Positions 1-11,381 of a stretch of 64,000 nucleotides of DNA are shown one piece after another. The stretch is from Gnetum montanum (Eukaryota > Streptophyta > Gnetopsida > Gnetales > Gnetaceae), in assembly GCA_015680685.1 (NCBI GenBank), contig MNCI01037655.1, forward strand, positions 230,818 through 294,817, given 5' to 3'. Position numbers and translations under genes: made by a program. Positions within the stretch are counted from its first letter, which is position 1; each line of letters starts with the position of its first letter. The notes under the pieces are model-generated. The model was given only the letters and a program-made list of their open reading frames with translations, had not been told where the DNA came from and searched no databases.

Positions 1-16
1 AGAGAGAGAGAGAGAG
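1..16. repeat. (AG)8 microsatellite at window edge
   Basis: Eight AG dinucleotides open the window, so the true length to the left is unknown. Confidence 0.9.
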
Positions 17-438
17 CTGTGAGATGAGCTTTCTCAATGAGAGCTCTTGAGTTTGTGAGTGCTTAGGTAAGGTGTGGAAGAGCACATTGAGTGAGTGCAT
101 AGAGGTTGCAACTCCAAGGTATATTTTGCAAACCTATGTATTTTAGTCTTGCTTGTAAGTTATGATTTCATTCTTGGGCTATGGAAGAACCTTTTTATTG
201 GTTATGTTTTGCATTAACAATAGCCATTTTATAGTTGTAAAGCCCCATGCTCTACAATATCATTTGAGTATAAAATGTTTTGGAAGTTTTGGATTTTCGG
301 AATCCTATTGTAATATTCTAGTTGATTAATTGGAGATAGCTAGTTTTCCTTGTTTTCTATCAAATTAATTTTTTCATTATATTTGAATTTAATATTTGAA
401 GGTGATTAATTAGTAGAGTGAACATACTCTAGCATTAT
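17..438 (+). other. 3' part of a putative LTR upstream of a Ty3-type gag
   Basis: No ORF. The stretch lies directly upstream of a PBS-like site and a gag, which is where the end of a 5' LTR is expected. No second copy is visible in the window, so it is an inference from position only. A CA dinucleotide at about 433-434 could be the LTR end. Confidence 0.35.
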
Positions 439-450
439 TAGTATCAAAGC
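439..450 (+). other. Primer binding site, initiator tRNA-Met type
   Basis: TAGTATCAAAGC differs from the common plant retroelement PBS TGGTATCAGAGC by two G-to-A changes. It sits 77 bases before the first gag ATG. In a live element it would prime minus-strand cDNA synthesis. Confidence 0.45.
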
Positions 451-526
451 TTTGTGTTAATTTTTGTGTTGATTGTACTTGTGTTTATTATTGCTTGGAA
501 ATAGTTGACGATTTTGTCTAGTTTAG

Positions 527-1690
527 ATGGCATCCAAAAAGAAATAGGTGTAGGAACTAAATAGGGAAATAGAAAGCATGAAGTCTATCTTCCAGATGAT
601 GGTTTCTTAATTAGATAAAATTAGTGCAAAGGTAGAAAGGAATGTTAGTCATAGCCATATCCAAACACGTGGAGGTGATGAGCATGCATGTTCAGATGAA
701 GAATTTTCACAATCATACAGAGATGGAGCAAATGATGAGGAAGGACTATTCAACTATGGGAATGTAGGAACCCATCCATCAAGGATTTAAATGGGAGGGA
801 ATTCTATTCCTCAAATGATAATTCCAAGAAGTTCAACGATGGTAAATACTTCTTCTCTAGGAAAGCTTGATGAGGAAGATGAGGCAAGGCTTGCTAGAGC
901 ATTTAGAAATACTAAAAGACTTTCATACATGGAGTTGAAGACTTTAAATGATGTAGATGGTACCAATGATTTTGTGAGTTAGCTTAAGGTACTTGATAAT
1001 CATTTCCAGTTTGAAGAGGTACCAAATAACTTGAGGGTACTTCTTGTTGAATCCATATTAAAAGGTATGACTTCTACTAAGTGGGAAAAGGAGTCCTAGG
1101 GTTATGAAAGATGAAACAATAAACCTATCAAAGATTGAAATCTAATAAAATATAGGTTGAAAAGAAAATTTAAATAGTCTTACTAGAGACAAGAGACTAT
1201 TATGAAGTTAAAATTCCTAAGGCAAGGTGACAAGGATGTCAAAGAATTCTACATTGAATTTTGTGATCCATTCCATCAACCTAAGGTAAACTAAGAGGAG
1301 TATGAATAGGATTTAATCTTTTTATGAGATATTAAAATGGAATATCAATAGGAGTTTTCCTTTTATGAGCCACAAACTCTTGATGAGGCTTATGATTTAG
1401 CACTCCAAGTTGAGAAGAAATTAAGTAGATTTAGAGACAAATACAAACCAAATTCCTAAGGAAAGAAGAAGAGATCCAAATCCAAAAAGGGATCAAAGTA
1501 AAAATATGAAGACAAGGATGGTAGCTAGGAAAAGATAACTTAAATATGCAATGAGAAGGCTAAGGCCAAGAAGGACCAAGGCAAGAGAGGCAAGGGTCAA
1601 GATAGTAGGTTATCAAAATTCCAATGCTTCAAGTGTGGAGAATGAGGGCATAAGTAATGAGAATGTTTACTTCATAAGGTAGTAAACCTA
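527..1690 (+). pseudogene. gag: Decayed Ty3-type gag with CCHC zinc knuckle
   Basis: Gag forms the virus-like particle and binds element RNA. From the ATG at 527 the frame can be followed with many in-frame stops, mostly TAG where Gln or Trp is expected, and at least one frameshift near 1130-1190. A capsid-like helical region is readable at 791-1080, followed by acidic and Lys-rich segments. A CX2CX4HX4C knuckle is encoded at 1625-1666; its spacing is exact, but a stop falls inside it and two follow its histidine. No protease or RT follows in the next 550 bp, so this is a fragment. It differs from the chromovirus gag at 2238 and probably belongs to another element. The TAG-rich decay suggests C-to-T deamination at CAG/CCA sites. 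Confidence 0.6.
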
Positions 1691-1965
1691 TAGGTTGTAT
1701 TTAGAGTTTAACATGTAGCTAGGGGCAAAGTTTCCCTAAAGTAAAATATTTTTTTTAAATGACAGTATAACTCTAACCTTACCTAGGAATGTTCGTTTCA
1801 TTGTTTCTCTTTATCATTCTCACCCAATCGCTAGGATTTCAGAATTTGATGAATTCAGGAAGATAGATGCACAACATGATTCAAATATAGGCTGCATATC
1901 TTAGCCAAATAGTGGATCTAGGAGATTAGGTGATTGTAGCATTAGTGCCAAATTGGGATTCAAAA

Positions 1966-2163
1966 CTACACCTCAAGGTACATAGTGTAATATAATTGAG
2001 TTGTGGGGGGCATAGTGGAATCTCAAAATAATTTTAATATAGCTACACCTCAAGGTAAATAGTCCAATTAGAACTTTATAACTTAGTATCTCTCACTAGA
2101 ATTGAACCCATAACTTGGAGTTTTCAAATCAAGAGTCTTATCACTAGGTTGACACCTCATTGT
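1966..2163 (-). mobile_element. tRNA-derived SINE candidate
   Basis: On the minus strand the sequence starts with a tRNA-like head. An A-box-like element is complementary to about 2137-2153 (CAACCTAGTGATAAG) and a B box to about 2097-2110 (GGGTTCAATTC), spaced about 40 bases apart as in tRNA genes and plant SINEs. The body contains two copies of TACCTTGAGGTGTAG separated by about 75 bases. SINEs are RNA polymerase III transcribed, non-coding and mobilised by LINE machinery. I could not fix target-site duplications or an exact 3' end, and no second copy is evident in the window. Confidence 0.55.
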
Positions 2164-2237
2164 TTAAGAATTTGTTTAGTCTTTACAATTGTGAGGTAGC
2201 CAATAAGAGGTAGCTCTAATAGTTAGCTAATTCTTCC

Positions 2238-2616
2238 AATGTCTTCAAATATAGTGACAACCCAATGGAGGCCATGGGATGGCTCACTAAATGGAGAAAG
2301 TATTTTCCACAATTAAGTGCACTGTAATAAGACCTGACTTGCAAATTTTCAATTGCAAGAGATAGTTGCTTGATGGTGGATAGTTGAAAAAAAGGTGACC
2401 AAGTGGATATGTGGTAGACTTCAAGGAGAGGTACTTATCCAAAGCATTTGTAGCTAGGAAGGTACAACAATTTAATTCATTCACTCAATGCAACAAGATG
2501 GTGCATGCTGGTGCCAACAAATTCAAAAAGTTGTGTGAGTACATGCCACATGTGCCCAATGATGATACTCTTCAAAGGAAAAGCTTTGTTAGGGACCTTG
2601 GTCCTAACATTAGAGA
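2238..2616 (+). pseudogene. gag: Chromovirus (Del/Tekay-like) gag, N-terminal part
   Basis: The coding stretch resembles the retrotrans_gag domain of Ty3/chromoviruses. A WL-containing segment after DNPMEAMG (about 2250-2292) shifts frame at about 2290 into a segment beginning MEKVFSTIKCT. This is followed by VDFKERYLSKAF (about 2414) and a run ending LGPNIR (about 2610). The frame is cut at 2616 by the insertion 2617-8414 and resumes at 8420 in the same frame (IMAKLMIAAYEED). Several Gln/Trp codons are stops. This is the start of the oldest element in the window, which continues to about 54650. Confidence 0.7.
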
Positions 2617-3329
2617 TGTAATGCCCCTATTAATTATCTATAAAATCCTATAAATAACTAATGGAAGTGCTACTAAACCCCAAGGATTTGGATTTAACCT
2701 TGATTTATTAGTTTAGAAAAAATATGTAAAATTATTAATAATAAAAATTATCAATTAGAAGCATAAATACATTTGGGAAACACAACACATAACTTTCTAA
2801 CTAGTTACATAAATAATTGAATATAATTATTTTAAGAAAAATGGAAATTAATCCAACCACAAAAATGTAGATGTCAAAAGATTCAAACACATCATTAAAA
2901 AGCACACAAAATAACACTTCTAATGACACTTGTTTCACCTCAATTGCACATCTAGAAATAAAGATATTCATATTTGAAGGTTACAAAATTAAATAATCAA
3001 AATAGAAATAACAATTTAATAAAATAAAATTACTTTTTCTTGAACATATAGTGAGTGTTGAGATACAAAATGATCCTTGTAATGTCATATTCGAAATGGC
3101 ATAAACGACAATTTCATATCTATCAAATTTTATTATTAAAAAAATAATAATTTGCTTACAGCATTAAAAAAAGGAATGATAGGAATATCTTGCTTACATC
3201 ATTAAAAAAGGAACACCAAGAATATTTTGCTTACACTATTAAAAAGGAATATAGCTAGTTTTGACAATGTTTTTGTCATAAAGTCTCTTCATTATTTATT
3301 TTTTTTCAAGATATTTGCTTATTTTATAA
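2617..3329. other. LTR-like non-coding sequence left of the LINE
   Basis: AT-rich with no ORF of note. It contains the 38-bp tandem repeat at 3152-3255. It is the left part of the 2617-8414 insertion. Confidence 0.5.
3152..3255. repeat. 37-38 bp tandem repeat, about 2.7 copies
   Basis: Copies begin at 3152, 3190 and 3227, each with TTGCTTACA(N)CATTAAAAA followed by GGAA. It lies in non-coding sequence. Confidence 0.8.
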
Positions 3330-5660
3330 TGAACTATTTATAGGACAAGATGATAATTCTACGACTACTGTACAAAAAGCATCTCTCAAATTTACTCTTG
3401 AAGAAGTCACAAAGGATATTAAAAAGTTATCACCTGGCACAACTACAAATTTAGTTGGTTTATATGCAAAATTAAAGTTGACAGGATTTGCTATTCATAG
3501 AGAAATTTGACATAAATTAAATTTGGCAATGGAGCTAGAATTAAATCAACATTGAAAAACTAGTAAAGCTATCTTGTTATATAAAAAGGGGGATTAACAT
3601 AATTTGAACAATTATCAAATGATCATTGTGAGTAATATTTTTGCTAAGTTGTTGGGTATTCTGTTAGAAAAGAGAATCAATTTTTGGGTTGAAGTTAACT
3701 AGGTCAAGGAAAGATGTCCAACATGTTTCAAACAAAATCACTCTACTATTGATCACTTGGTTACTCTTAGACATTGTATGGTGTTTGCAAAAATTCCTAA
3801 TAAAAAAGTTTTTATTTGTTTTATTGATTTTGTTAAAGCATATAATTCAGTGATTCTTATAAAATTATGGTTACGCTTGCATACAATTGGTCCCCTAATA
3901 GATTTGATTGCAACAACTCAAAGATTGTATGAAAAAGTAATTATTGAAATTATATAATGCACTTTTGAGAAAAAATCTCAATTTCAAAGAAAAATGAAGT
4001 TCAACAAGATTTTCCACCTTTTGCAACTCTCTTTGGTATTATTATTGATGAAATGCAAGAATAGTTGTGAAACTGGTAAGATAGTCATGGTATTAAAATT
4101 GGATTCAGAGTAGTTATTCTTCTTATATATGTAGATGATGTTGTCTTGATTTCCACTATTGCAAAATGTACGCAAAATATGTTGCAAATTTTAGAAAATT
4201 ATTGTCATTTATTTGGTCTTCAAGTGAATGTAGAGAAAACCAAATTGATGATTTAGGATATAACTATTATAACTTCCATTTTGGAGGTAAAAATGTGAAA
4301 ATAGTAGAATTTTTTACATATTTGGGTCTCATTTACATGAAAAATTACATGTGGGGGAAGTGTGTCAAATAAAAAATAGGAGGAGGTTTCAATGCTTAGT
4401 TTGCTTTCAAAAACAAGTGTAAAGATTTAGGCCTCTAGGCTTGGAAGGTTAGAAAAGAAAATTTTCATACTATTACCTATCCTATTCTATTGTATGGATG
4501 TGTTGTTTGGAAACTTGGACTTAGTGCTAAACTTTGGAAAGATATTAAAAGAGTGTAGAAAATTTTTCTTTTCGATGAGTTAAAGGTGAAGATGCAAGTA
4601 CCTTACTCAATATTATTATGTGGATGTGATTTATTACTTTTAAAAATAGAAACCTTGTGCCAATCCATTACATACATTCATATCTTGCATATCTTAAGGT
4701 AAGATAAATTCTCTAAAGCAATTCTTGAAAATTTGTGAGACTGTGGTTGGTATTTACAAGGGATGTAATGGTTGAGAAAATGGAATATCTCATTAGAGGA
4801 CGTGCAAAAAAATCCAAAGCATATTCTATTAGTCAAGTAGAAGGTTTTGACATAGATATGGGCTAATGTGAAAGGCAAGAGGTAATTTTATTTACATCAC
4901 ATTAGATCTAAATATTAAAAGAGTGCAAAAAAATTTTCTTTTCAATGAGCTAAAGGTGAAGATGCAAATACCTTACTCAATATTATTATGTAGATGTGAT
5001 TTATTACTTTTAAAAATAGAAATATTATGCCAATTCATTACATACATTCATAGCTTGCATATCTTAAGGTAAGATAAATTCTCTAAAGTAATTCTTGAAG
5101 ATTCATGAGAGTGTCATTAGTATTTACAAGGGATGCAATGGTTGAGAAAATGGAATATCTCATTGGTAGACATGCAACAAAATCCAAAGCATATTCTATT
5201 AGTCAAGTAGAAAGTTTTGACATAGATATGGGCTAATGTGAAAGGCAAGAGGTAATTTTATTTACATCACTTTAGATCTAATAAACTAGATGTAGAGGCT
5301 CGCAATCTTTTAGGTGCTATTTCCATCAAGTATCAAAATGTTATCAACAAGCTTCATTTAAGTTCTTATTATCTTAGAATTAAAAGTGGAAAATGGATTA
5401 ACTCCCTATGAAGAGTGCATTTGTAGGTTGTGCAAATTAAGAGCCATTGAAGATAAGTTACATGTGTTTCTTTCTTGTGGTATAACTACCCATTTGAGAC
5501 AACATTATAATGTTATAAGAAAAAAATTGTATGATTTGTTTTTGATGCTCCCATTGGTGCTTGGTTAATTTGTAAAGTCTATCTTTATTTTTCATGAAAA
5601 TGTAATATTTTTCCAATAGATCTTATGGGTCTTCGGATGTAACAAAGTTTCATTTCATTT
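3330..5660 (+). pseudogene. LINE (non-LTR retrotransposon) ORF2 fragment
   Basis: LINE ORF2 proteins nick target DNA and reverse transcribe the element RNA there. Readable RT blocks, in order: an LSPGTT segment near 3430, an NYQMIIVSNIFAKLL block near 3610 (the family's NYR...S..KL), ICFIDFVKAYNSV at 3817-3858 (the F-DF-KA-D motif, D changed to Y-N), and VDDVVLIS at about 4129-4154 (catalytic DD intact). After these comes the thumb-like segment ending VEKTKLM. Near the end, CRLCKLRAIEDKLHVFLSC at about 5416-5480 matches the C-X2-C...H...C module at LINE C termini. Multiple frameshifts and stops occur, and a 370 bp tandem duplication lies inside. No endonuclease domain is visible, so it is probably 5' truncated. 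The AT-rich 3' end is near 5660. I cannot assign the clade by eye. Confidence 0.75.
4541..5280 (+). repeat. 370 bp tandem duplication inside the LINE
   Basis: 4541-4910 and 4911-5280 align end to end with no large gap. Most positions are identical, with scattered substitutions that are largely transitions. The unit holds the connection region between RT and the C-terminal zinc module. The divergence between copies shows that the duplication is old. Confidence 0.9.
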
Positions 5661-8414
5661 CATTATTTATTTATAAAAATATGTACATGACTCAATATCC
5701 AAAAAAGTGTAGAAGATATTTATTATACAAAAATAAAAAATATACAAATATTATTTTTCTAGTTTAGGGGATCCATCTTGTGTATAACTGACTCACCTTT
5801 CACCCCATGTATCTCTCTCGATGATTTATTAACTACTCTAGGCTATTTGGATCGAAATGCAAGAGTCAAAACACCTCAAATAAGAAAAGCTATTTTATTT
5901 TCCTATTCATGGAGAATAAAATTTTTGGAGCAAAGTATCAAGATACAATCTATGCAAAGGTCTTCAATTAAATAGCCAAAAATGTTTTGAATCTAGATAA
6001 GTTACAAATTTTCCAAAAATCCAGATATTTTATATTTTATCCAGGAATATTCAAAGGCTAGGTCTTAGCTACCCTCATTAAAAAAAGAATATATCGACAA
6101 GTCTTGGAATAACCTTACTACTAACATTAAATTATCCTTGTGACCTCAAACAAGTTACTCATGGTCAAGTCTTTGCAATAGCCTTACTACTAACATCTTC
6201 AGTGGCTGAGGCACCTACATCATGAGAAGGATAGGTCTTAACTATGCCTCACTGCACATCACTAAACTCAAATGATCAATGCCATGGTCTCAACTAGTTT
6301 CCCAACATTATATGAACTTATGAATCAAAATATAAGGTAGAAAATTTGTCTAAGCCCTTCTTTCTGTGGGTTGGGTTCTATTAAGGAACACTCCACTACT
6401 GCATGTAGATAGAGGCATCTAAATGATTTGTAGCTCTGACTACCAATTGAGTAAACTTGATCAAATATATATTATTTTATTATGTTTCAAATACTTAAGA
6501 TTCTTGAAATAGCCAAAAGTTCATAATAGATAAATTTCCACAAGAATTTTCATAAAATCCCATTTGTATCAAGGGCTAATCTAAGATAATCATAAAATAT
6601 CCAAGAAACAAGTTGGGTAAAATTCCCACATAATTTAGAAATTTACCAAAAGATTGAAAATGATTTGGAAAAATTTACAATACAATTTTCCTTATAAAAA
6701 CAAGCTTAAATTGAAAAAAATTCGGTAGAGTCTTGACATAATAAATAAAATCATAAAAGAACCATGAAGAATCAGGAAGTAGAGACGAAGAATAGAAAAT
6801 CCACAAGGAAATAAGATAGTCACAAGAAAGGTAAAATAAATAAACTTTCTTAAAGTGTTGCAAGATCTTTCAAAGTCTTTTTACTGGCTTTCTTTCCAAT
6901 CCAACATGCCTATAATATATTTCACTTTGCTTTAAGCCTACGTGCTAGAAACCTTTTACAAACCTAAAATGAAACACACTAAAGGCAAAAATCTATTTAT
7001 AAGAAAAAGAATCACATGTAGTGTGACATATGGCCCCTGACATGTGTTTAGAAATCGAAGAAGTACACTTAAAATGGAAAAAACTAGGCTGGTATTAGCT
7101 TCAAAATGAAGAAACTATATAGAAAATGATTTCTATTTCTGAAAACCCCTAATGCAAAGGAAAGAGAGGTGGTGGGAAAAAATTTGCAATGGGTATAACA
7201 TACATATGTTATACATATCATGTACATGTGTGTGTGTGTGTGTGTATTCTTATCTTTTTCTCTCTTCAACTATGTTTATGTGGCATGAAGCCACATTTAT
7301 ATTTTTTTAACTAAATTTTATAACCTTTTTTCCATTTCCATTTTATAAGTCCATTTTCTTATTTTATTTTCTAACTAATACCCTTAGGGTTTAAACATTT
7401 ATAATAAGCACAAGTGAATTCTAAATCAAATTTTGTTTAAACTTATGAGATCCTTATCAAGTGCATTACATGTTTAGGATCATTATCATACACCGTAATG
7501 CTTATCCCACCAAGAAAAGTCCCATGAAGGATGAGAGATGAGTGAAAGCCTAACCTCTTAGAGTGGTTCCACCTAACCTCTAGCCTAGGTCTTTGACTTG
7601 AGAAATGAGTACCTTAGCATCATTCTAAATGATAGTCCCTAAGGGCACTACACATTCACATATCAAAATCATATCTAAACATTGTTTATTATTGTCAGAC
7701 ATTTTGAATGGGAAAAATTTTGCAGGATTTTTAACAAACTAAAAATGCAATATCTCAAAAATTTTAACTTTGATTCTAGTGAATAAAAGGTTAAAACTAG
7801 TGTTTTTAAACATCCTAGACACATCAGTAAGATTAAATTCTAGGTAGGATACCATTCTAAAGTAGTTCCTTTCTAAAGTTGATTAATGTGACATTTAATT
7901 ATAATTAAAAATAAACTTAGAATTCTAGTTTAATGATAAAAGGTAATAGGGGGTATGGCTTGGGTAGGATTATGGTTCAAAATTCTCTATGAATAGAGTA
8001 TGATATAATCACATGTGCACAATAAGAATAAAATACGCATAATAAAGAATAAATATGCATAATCAAATACTTGTAAAGATATAATAACTAACTGAAATAA
8101 AAACTTCTAGGGGTAATTGGATTTCAACATTTAATCATAAAATATATGTAATATATATTATTGAGCTTCAATATTAGTAAAAGAAAAGAATATAAAACTT
8201 TTAAAAAATACTCTAGTAATCATATTGTATTCACTTATATAGGATGATACCAACATCATTAAAAAAAATAATAACACTAATAACAATAATATACTTTGGT
8301 TATTTAGTTTATAAAAATATAATTAACCTATTAAAATATCCCTGACAACATTAAATAATTAAATGCATGCAATAAATTAAATAGTTAGACCTATGCAAAT
8401 TTTAGGTTATGACA
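5661..8414. other. LTR-like non-coding sequence right of the LINE
   Basis: AT-rich with no supported ORF. It contains a (TG)n microsatellite at about 7227-7245. It is the right part of the 2617-8414 insertion. Confidence 0.5.
7227..7245. repeat. (TG)n microsatellite
   Basis: Uninterrupted TG dinucleotides directly after GTACA. Confidence 0.9.
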
Positions 8415-8419
8415 AGAGT

Positions 8420-8735
8420 CATCATGGCTAAATTAATGATAGCTGCTTATGAAGAAGATAGAGTGCATGGTATCCACATTGAAGTAGAACTACTCAATTG
8501 AAGGGAAGACCTAAAGAAGTGATATAATCCTTAAATGCATCATTAGAATTGATATAAGCAAGAAAGAATACATGAAAATTAGAATAACTAGTTCAACTAG
8601 GGTAAGAAAAAAAGGCCAAGTCATGTAAGGCAAATAGGCCTATCAAGGTAATCAAGCTAACTGCCCTCCTTTTGTAGCCTATGGGATACACTGTCACCAT
8701 TATAACAAGATGGGACACATCTACCAAGTTCATCT
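8420..8735 (+). pseudogene. gag: Chromovirus gag, C-terminal part with damaged zinc knuckle
   Basis: Continues the gag from 2616 in the same frame (IMAKLMIAAYEEDRVHG), which is the end of the capsid-like domain. A Lys/Asn-rich stretch follows, then a knuckle-like CHHYNKMGHIYQVH at about 8692-8733. In this knuckle the second and last cysteines of CX2CX4HX4C are replaced by Tyr and His. Tyr for Cys is a G-to-A change (TGT to TAT), in line with the decay seen elsewhere. Confidence 0.6.
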
Positions 8736-9400
8736 AGACTTCAAGGGAGGTGCAACACAAGGTTACAACCATGCCAGGATCTATGCATTGCTAGATGAAC
8801 CTTTGGATGAGAAATCCAACACTATCATGGAATTTGAAGGTACTATATTAAATGAAAGATTATCTACTTTATATGATACTAATGTGATCCATTATTTCAT
8901 TGATTTGACTTTTGTAACTACATTAAGATTTTCATATACTTGGTCAATTCCATTCTAATTTAGTTGGTTGGTTAGAATCATATGGTCAAAAATATATGTC
9001 ATGATGTATCATTGTGCCTGGTACCCTTCTTGTAATGAAAAAGATGGCCTACATTCATAGAAACTATTCAAACTTCAAGGGAGATGAAATGCAAGGTGGC
9101 AACCATGTTAAGATCTATGCATTGTTAGATGAATCTTTGGATCAACATTCCAGCACCATCATGGAATTTTAGGGTACTATATTAAATGAAAGATTATCTA
9201 TTTTGCACGATTTCAATGTGATCCATTCTTTCATTAATCCCTCTCTTGTAACTAAATTAAGACTTCAATATACCTCTTTAGGTAATTTCATTTTAAATCA
9301 TTCAGTTAGAATTATGTGGTCAAAGAAGTATGCCATGATTCACCATTGTGCATTCAAAATGTAGTTATACCTAGTACCCTACCCATGATAAAGCTAGGGG
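8735..9400 (+). pseudogene. Chromovirus aspartic protease region, tandemly duplicated
   Basis: Two consecutive copies offset by 334 bp encode the start of the pol polyprotein. Copy 1 (8735-9050) reads ARIYALLDEP...TILNERLSTLYDTNVIHYFI. Copy 2 (9069-9400) reads KIYALLDES...TILNERLSILHDFNVIHSFI. In the family this segment is the retropepsin with LFDTGATHSFI-type catalytic Asp; here the active site is DTN in copy 1 and DFN in copy 2, so both are inactive. The duplication includes non-coding-looking sequence after the protease start (IRIMWSKK-like), so it arose by DNA duplication. Copy 2 joins onward to a GMDWL-type segment at about 9418 and then RT. Confidence 0.75.
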
Positions 9401-9414
9401 GCTATGAAATAATC

Positions 9415-10485
9415 TAGAGGATGGATTGGTTAAGTCTATATGAAGGTAAACTTGATTTTAAGGATAAAACCCTCTATTTAAGGTTACCTAAAAATTAGGA
9501 AGTTATAATATAAATTCATAAAAGAGCCATTAAATTGGATCTCATCTCTTCCAACTCCTTCAGGTACATGATAAATAAAGGACATAGTTGCTTTATGCTC
9601 ACTACTCCAACATTAAAAACTTCAAAGATTCTAATAGTGAACTTGTTTTTGGATGTTTTTTAGAAATAACTTTCTAGTCTACCTTCAAAATGAGTCATTG
9701 ATTTTAAGATTTCTCTCAAGCTTGGAAGAAAGCCTATCTATAAAGCTTCTTACAAAATCTCCTTTATTGAGTTAGCATAATTAAAGATTCAAGTGCAAGA
9801 GTTGCTAGACAAAGATTTGATTAGACCAACTATTTCAACTTTGGAAGCCTTAGTCTTGTTTGTGAAAAAGAAAGATGGTGCACTTAGACAATGCATTAAT
9901 TACAAGCAGGTAAACCAAGTAATCATACAAAACAAGAATCTTCTTCCCCATATTAAGGAATTGTTTGACTAGCTAAGCGGTGCTACAATATTCTTCAAGA
10001 TTGATCTCAAATCAGGCTACAATTAGTTAAAGATAAAGCATAAGTACATACCTAAGACAACTTTGAGAACTAGGTGTGGACACTACAAATTCCTCATGGT
10101 TCCCNATTTGAGAACTAGGTGTGGACACTACAAATTCCTCATGGTTCCCTTTAGACTCACAAATTAGCCTATAGTCTTCATGAACCTGATGCACAACATT
10201 TTGCAATCCTATTTGGATAAGTTTATCATATTCTTAATTGAAAACATTCTTATCTACTTAAAAAAGAAAAAAAAACATGAGAAAAATTTGATAACAATTG
10301 TTCAAATCTCTAAGAGAATTAGCTATTTGTTCATCTAAAAAATGCCACTTTTTGTAGAAAGAAGTGCAGTTCCTAGATAATGTGGTCTGAAAAGTAGACA
10401 TTGTTATAGATCCAACAAATACTAAGAAAATTTTGGATTAGCCTAAGCCAACCATGATCAACAAAGTATGGTGTTTCTTAGGGTT
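9415..10485 (+). pseudogene. Chromovirus reverse transcriptase, 5' part
   Basis: RT copies the element RNA into cDNA. Seen in order: the protease C-terminal MDWLSLYEGKLDF (9424-9460), the RT fingers [22 protein letters not shown] (read as two blocks near 9815-9870), [18 protein letters not shown] (about 9900-9955), FFKIDLKSGYN (about 9992-10023), and the FMNLMHNILQSYLDKF block near 10178-10225. The catalytic Y/F-x-DD is changed to LIENILIY (about 10234-10257), so the active site is lost. The end reads VWCFLGF and is cut at 10485 by Tat-A. The frame resumes at 49942 with VGYYR. A contig-overlap artefact sits at 10062-10149. Confidence 0.85.
10062..10149. other. Single N flanked by identical 43 bp: unmerged contig overlap
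   Basis: Position 10105 is N. The 43 bases at 10062-10104 are identical to 10107-10149. Identity is perfect although all biological repeats around it are diverged, so this is an assembly join rather than a duplication. It disrupts the RT frame artificially. Confidence 0.85.
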
Positions 10486-11065
10486 TTTAACATCTTAAGA
10501 AAATTCATGTGACAAATAAAAAGCTTGGTAGCCAAAATTTGCATTGTAATTTGATAGGAATTTAGGAGAAGAAATAATTGCCTTGCTTTCTCATAAAAAA
10601 TCCTGCTCTATGGCCTTGTTTTGGCAATAATTTCGGACTATTTTAATATGTAAAGTGAAATTTACAGCCCACATGCTATGAATTTCATTTATGCTAGCAT
10701 GTGAGGGTCAAAATGTGAAATACACTATTAGTTTTCAGCACAAAAGTCAAACATTTTGGTGGCCCATATGTTACAATTACACTACCAAAACATGATGGAA
10801 AAAGTCAAAAATGTTGATGACCCATACATTGCACATTTTGGCCATGAAAATGACCCAAAAATATGATGTAATGCTCTAGAAAGCATATGGGAGTGTAATG
10901 GGTGCTAGCAAAAAAAATTCAAGGCCTGTTTATACCAAATTATACATAGTTTTTAGGACTTTTGGGAAAATCATATTTTTGGCAAGAAATAGTAGAGCAT
11001 CGTCATAGATTTTTGTAGCCTTTTGTAGCCTTTCAATGTAGATTTCTGGAAATGAAGAGACTTTG
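10486..11065 (+). repeat. Tat-A 5' LTR, left piece
   Basis: Aligns to 48947-49505. It contains a U3 cluster of ATGCTA/GCTAGCAT-type words at about 10670-10910 and a TATA-like CTGTTTATAC at 10926-10935. It is interrupted at 11065 by a copia element. Confidence 0.85.
10926..10935 (+). promoter_or_regulatory. Putative TATA element of the Tat-A 5' LTR
   Basis: CTGTTTATAC here corresponds to CTATTTATAC at 49365-49374 in the other LTR. The same core, CTATTTATAC, lies on the sense strand of Tat-B LTRs at an equivalent place, so it is a likely core promoter. Confidence 0.4.
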
Positions 11066-11381
11066 TGTAGAATTATTCTAGGCATTAATCTCTTTGATTT
11101 TTTATTTTATTTGCTATTTTAGAAATATAGGAGATTCGGTTCTATCTTTGACTGAAACTTATGAGGCATTATTAGATGGTATCTTTGTTTCCTTATTTTG
11201 TTAAATATTAGTTATAAATTTTCCATATACTTTTCCTACTCTTTTTATCAACTTTCCTTGTCCTTTCCCTCTTCTTTAGGAAAGTTGTTTCTTGTACTCA
11301 TTCTATATAGTCTATACAGCTGTAATGAAAAATGTAGTGAGAATTATTATTCTTCATAGAATTCCACATTAAAATTTCACA
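11066..11381 (+). repeat. Copia 5' LTR (316 bp)
   Basis: Aligns along its length to 15817-16104. The 28 bp length difference is mainly in the segment around 11310-11340, which is shorter in the 3' copy. Confidence 0.95.

Larger units (their letters stand above)
2617..8414. mobile_element. TSD-bounded insertion in chromovirus gag, probably a solo LTR that carries a LINE
   Basis: The block begins TGTAATGCCCC and ends GGTTATGACA. It is flanked by AGAGA (2612-2616) and AGAGT (8415-8419), a 5 bp TSD with one change. Removing it with one TSD copy rejoins the gag frame exactly. Read on the minus strand the ends are TGTCATAACC and GGGGCATTACA, a form typical of long Del-type LTRs, so orientation may be minus. 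No gag or pol belongs to it. Without the LINE (about 3330-5660) it is about 3.4 kb, which is long but possible for a single Del-type LTR. A second hidden insertion inside it cannot be excluded. Confidence 0.55.

Noticed and set aside
4541-5280. LTR pair of a short element
   Set aside because: The copies abut directly, lack TG/CA ends and TSD, and continue the LINE coding region, so this is a tandem duplication.
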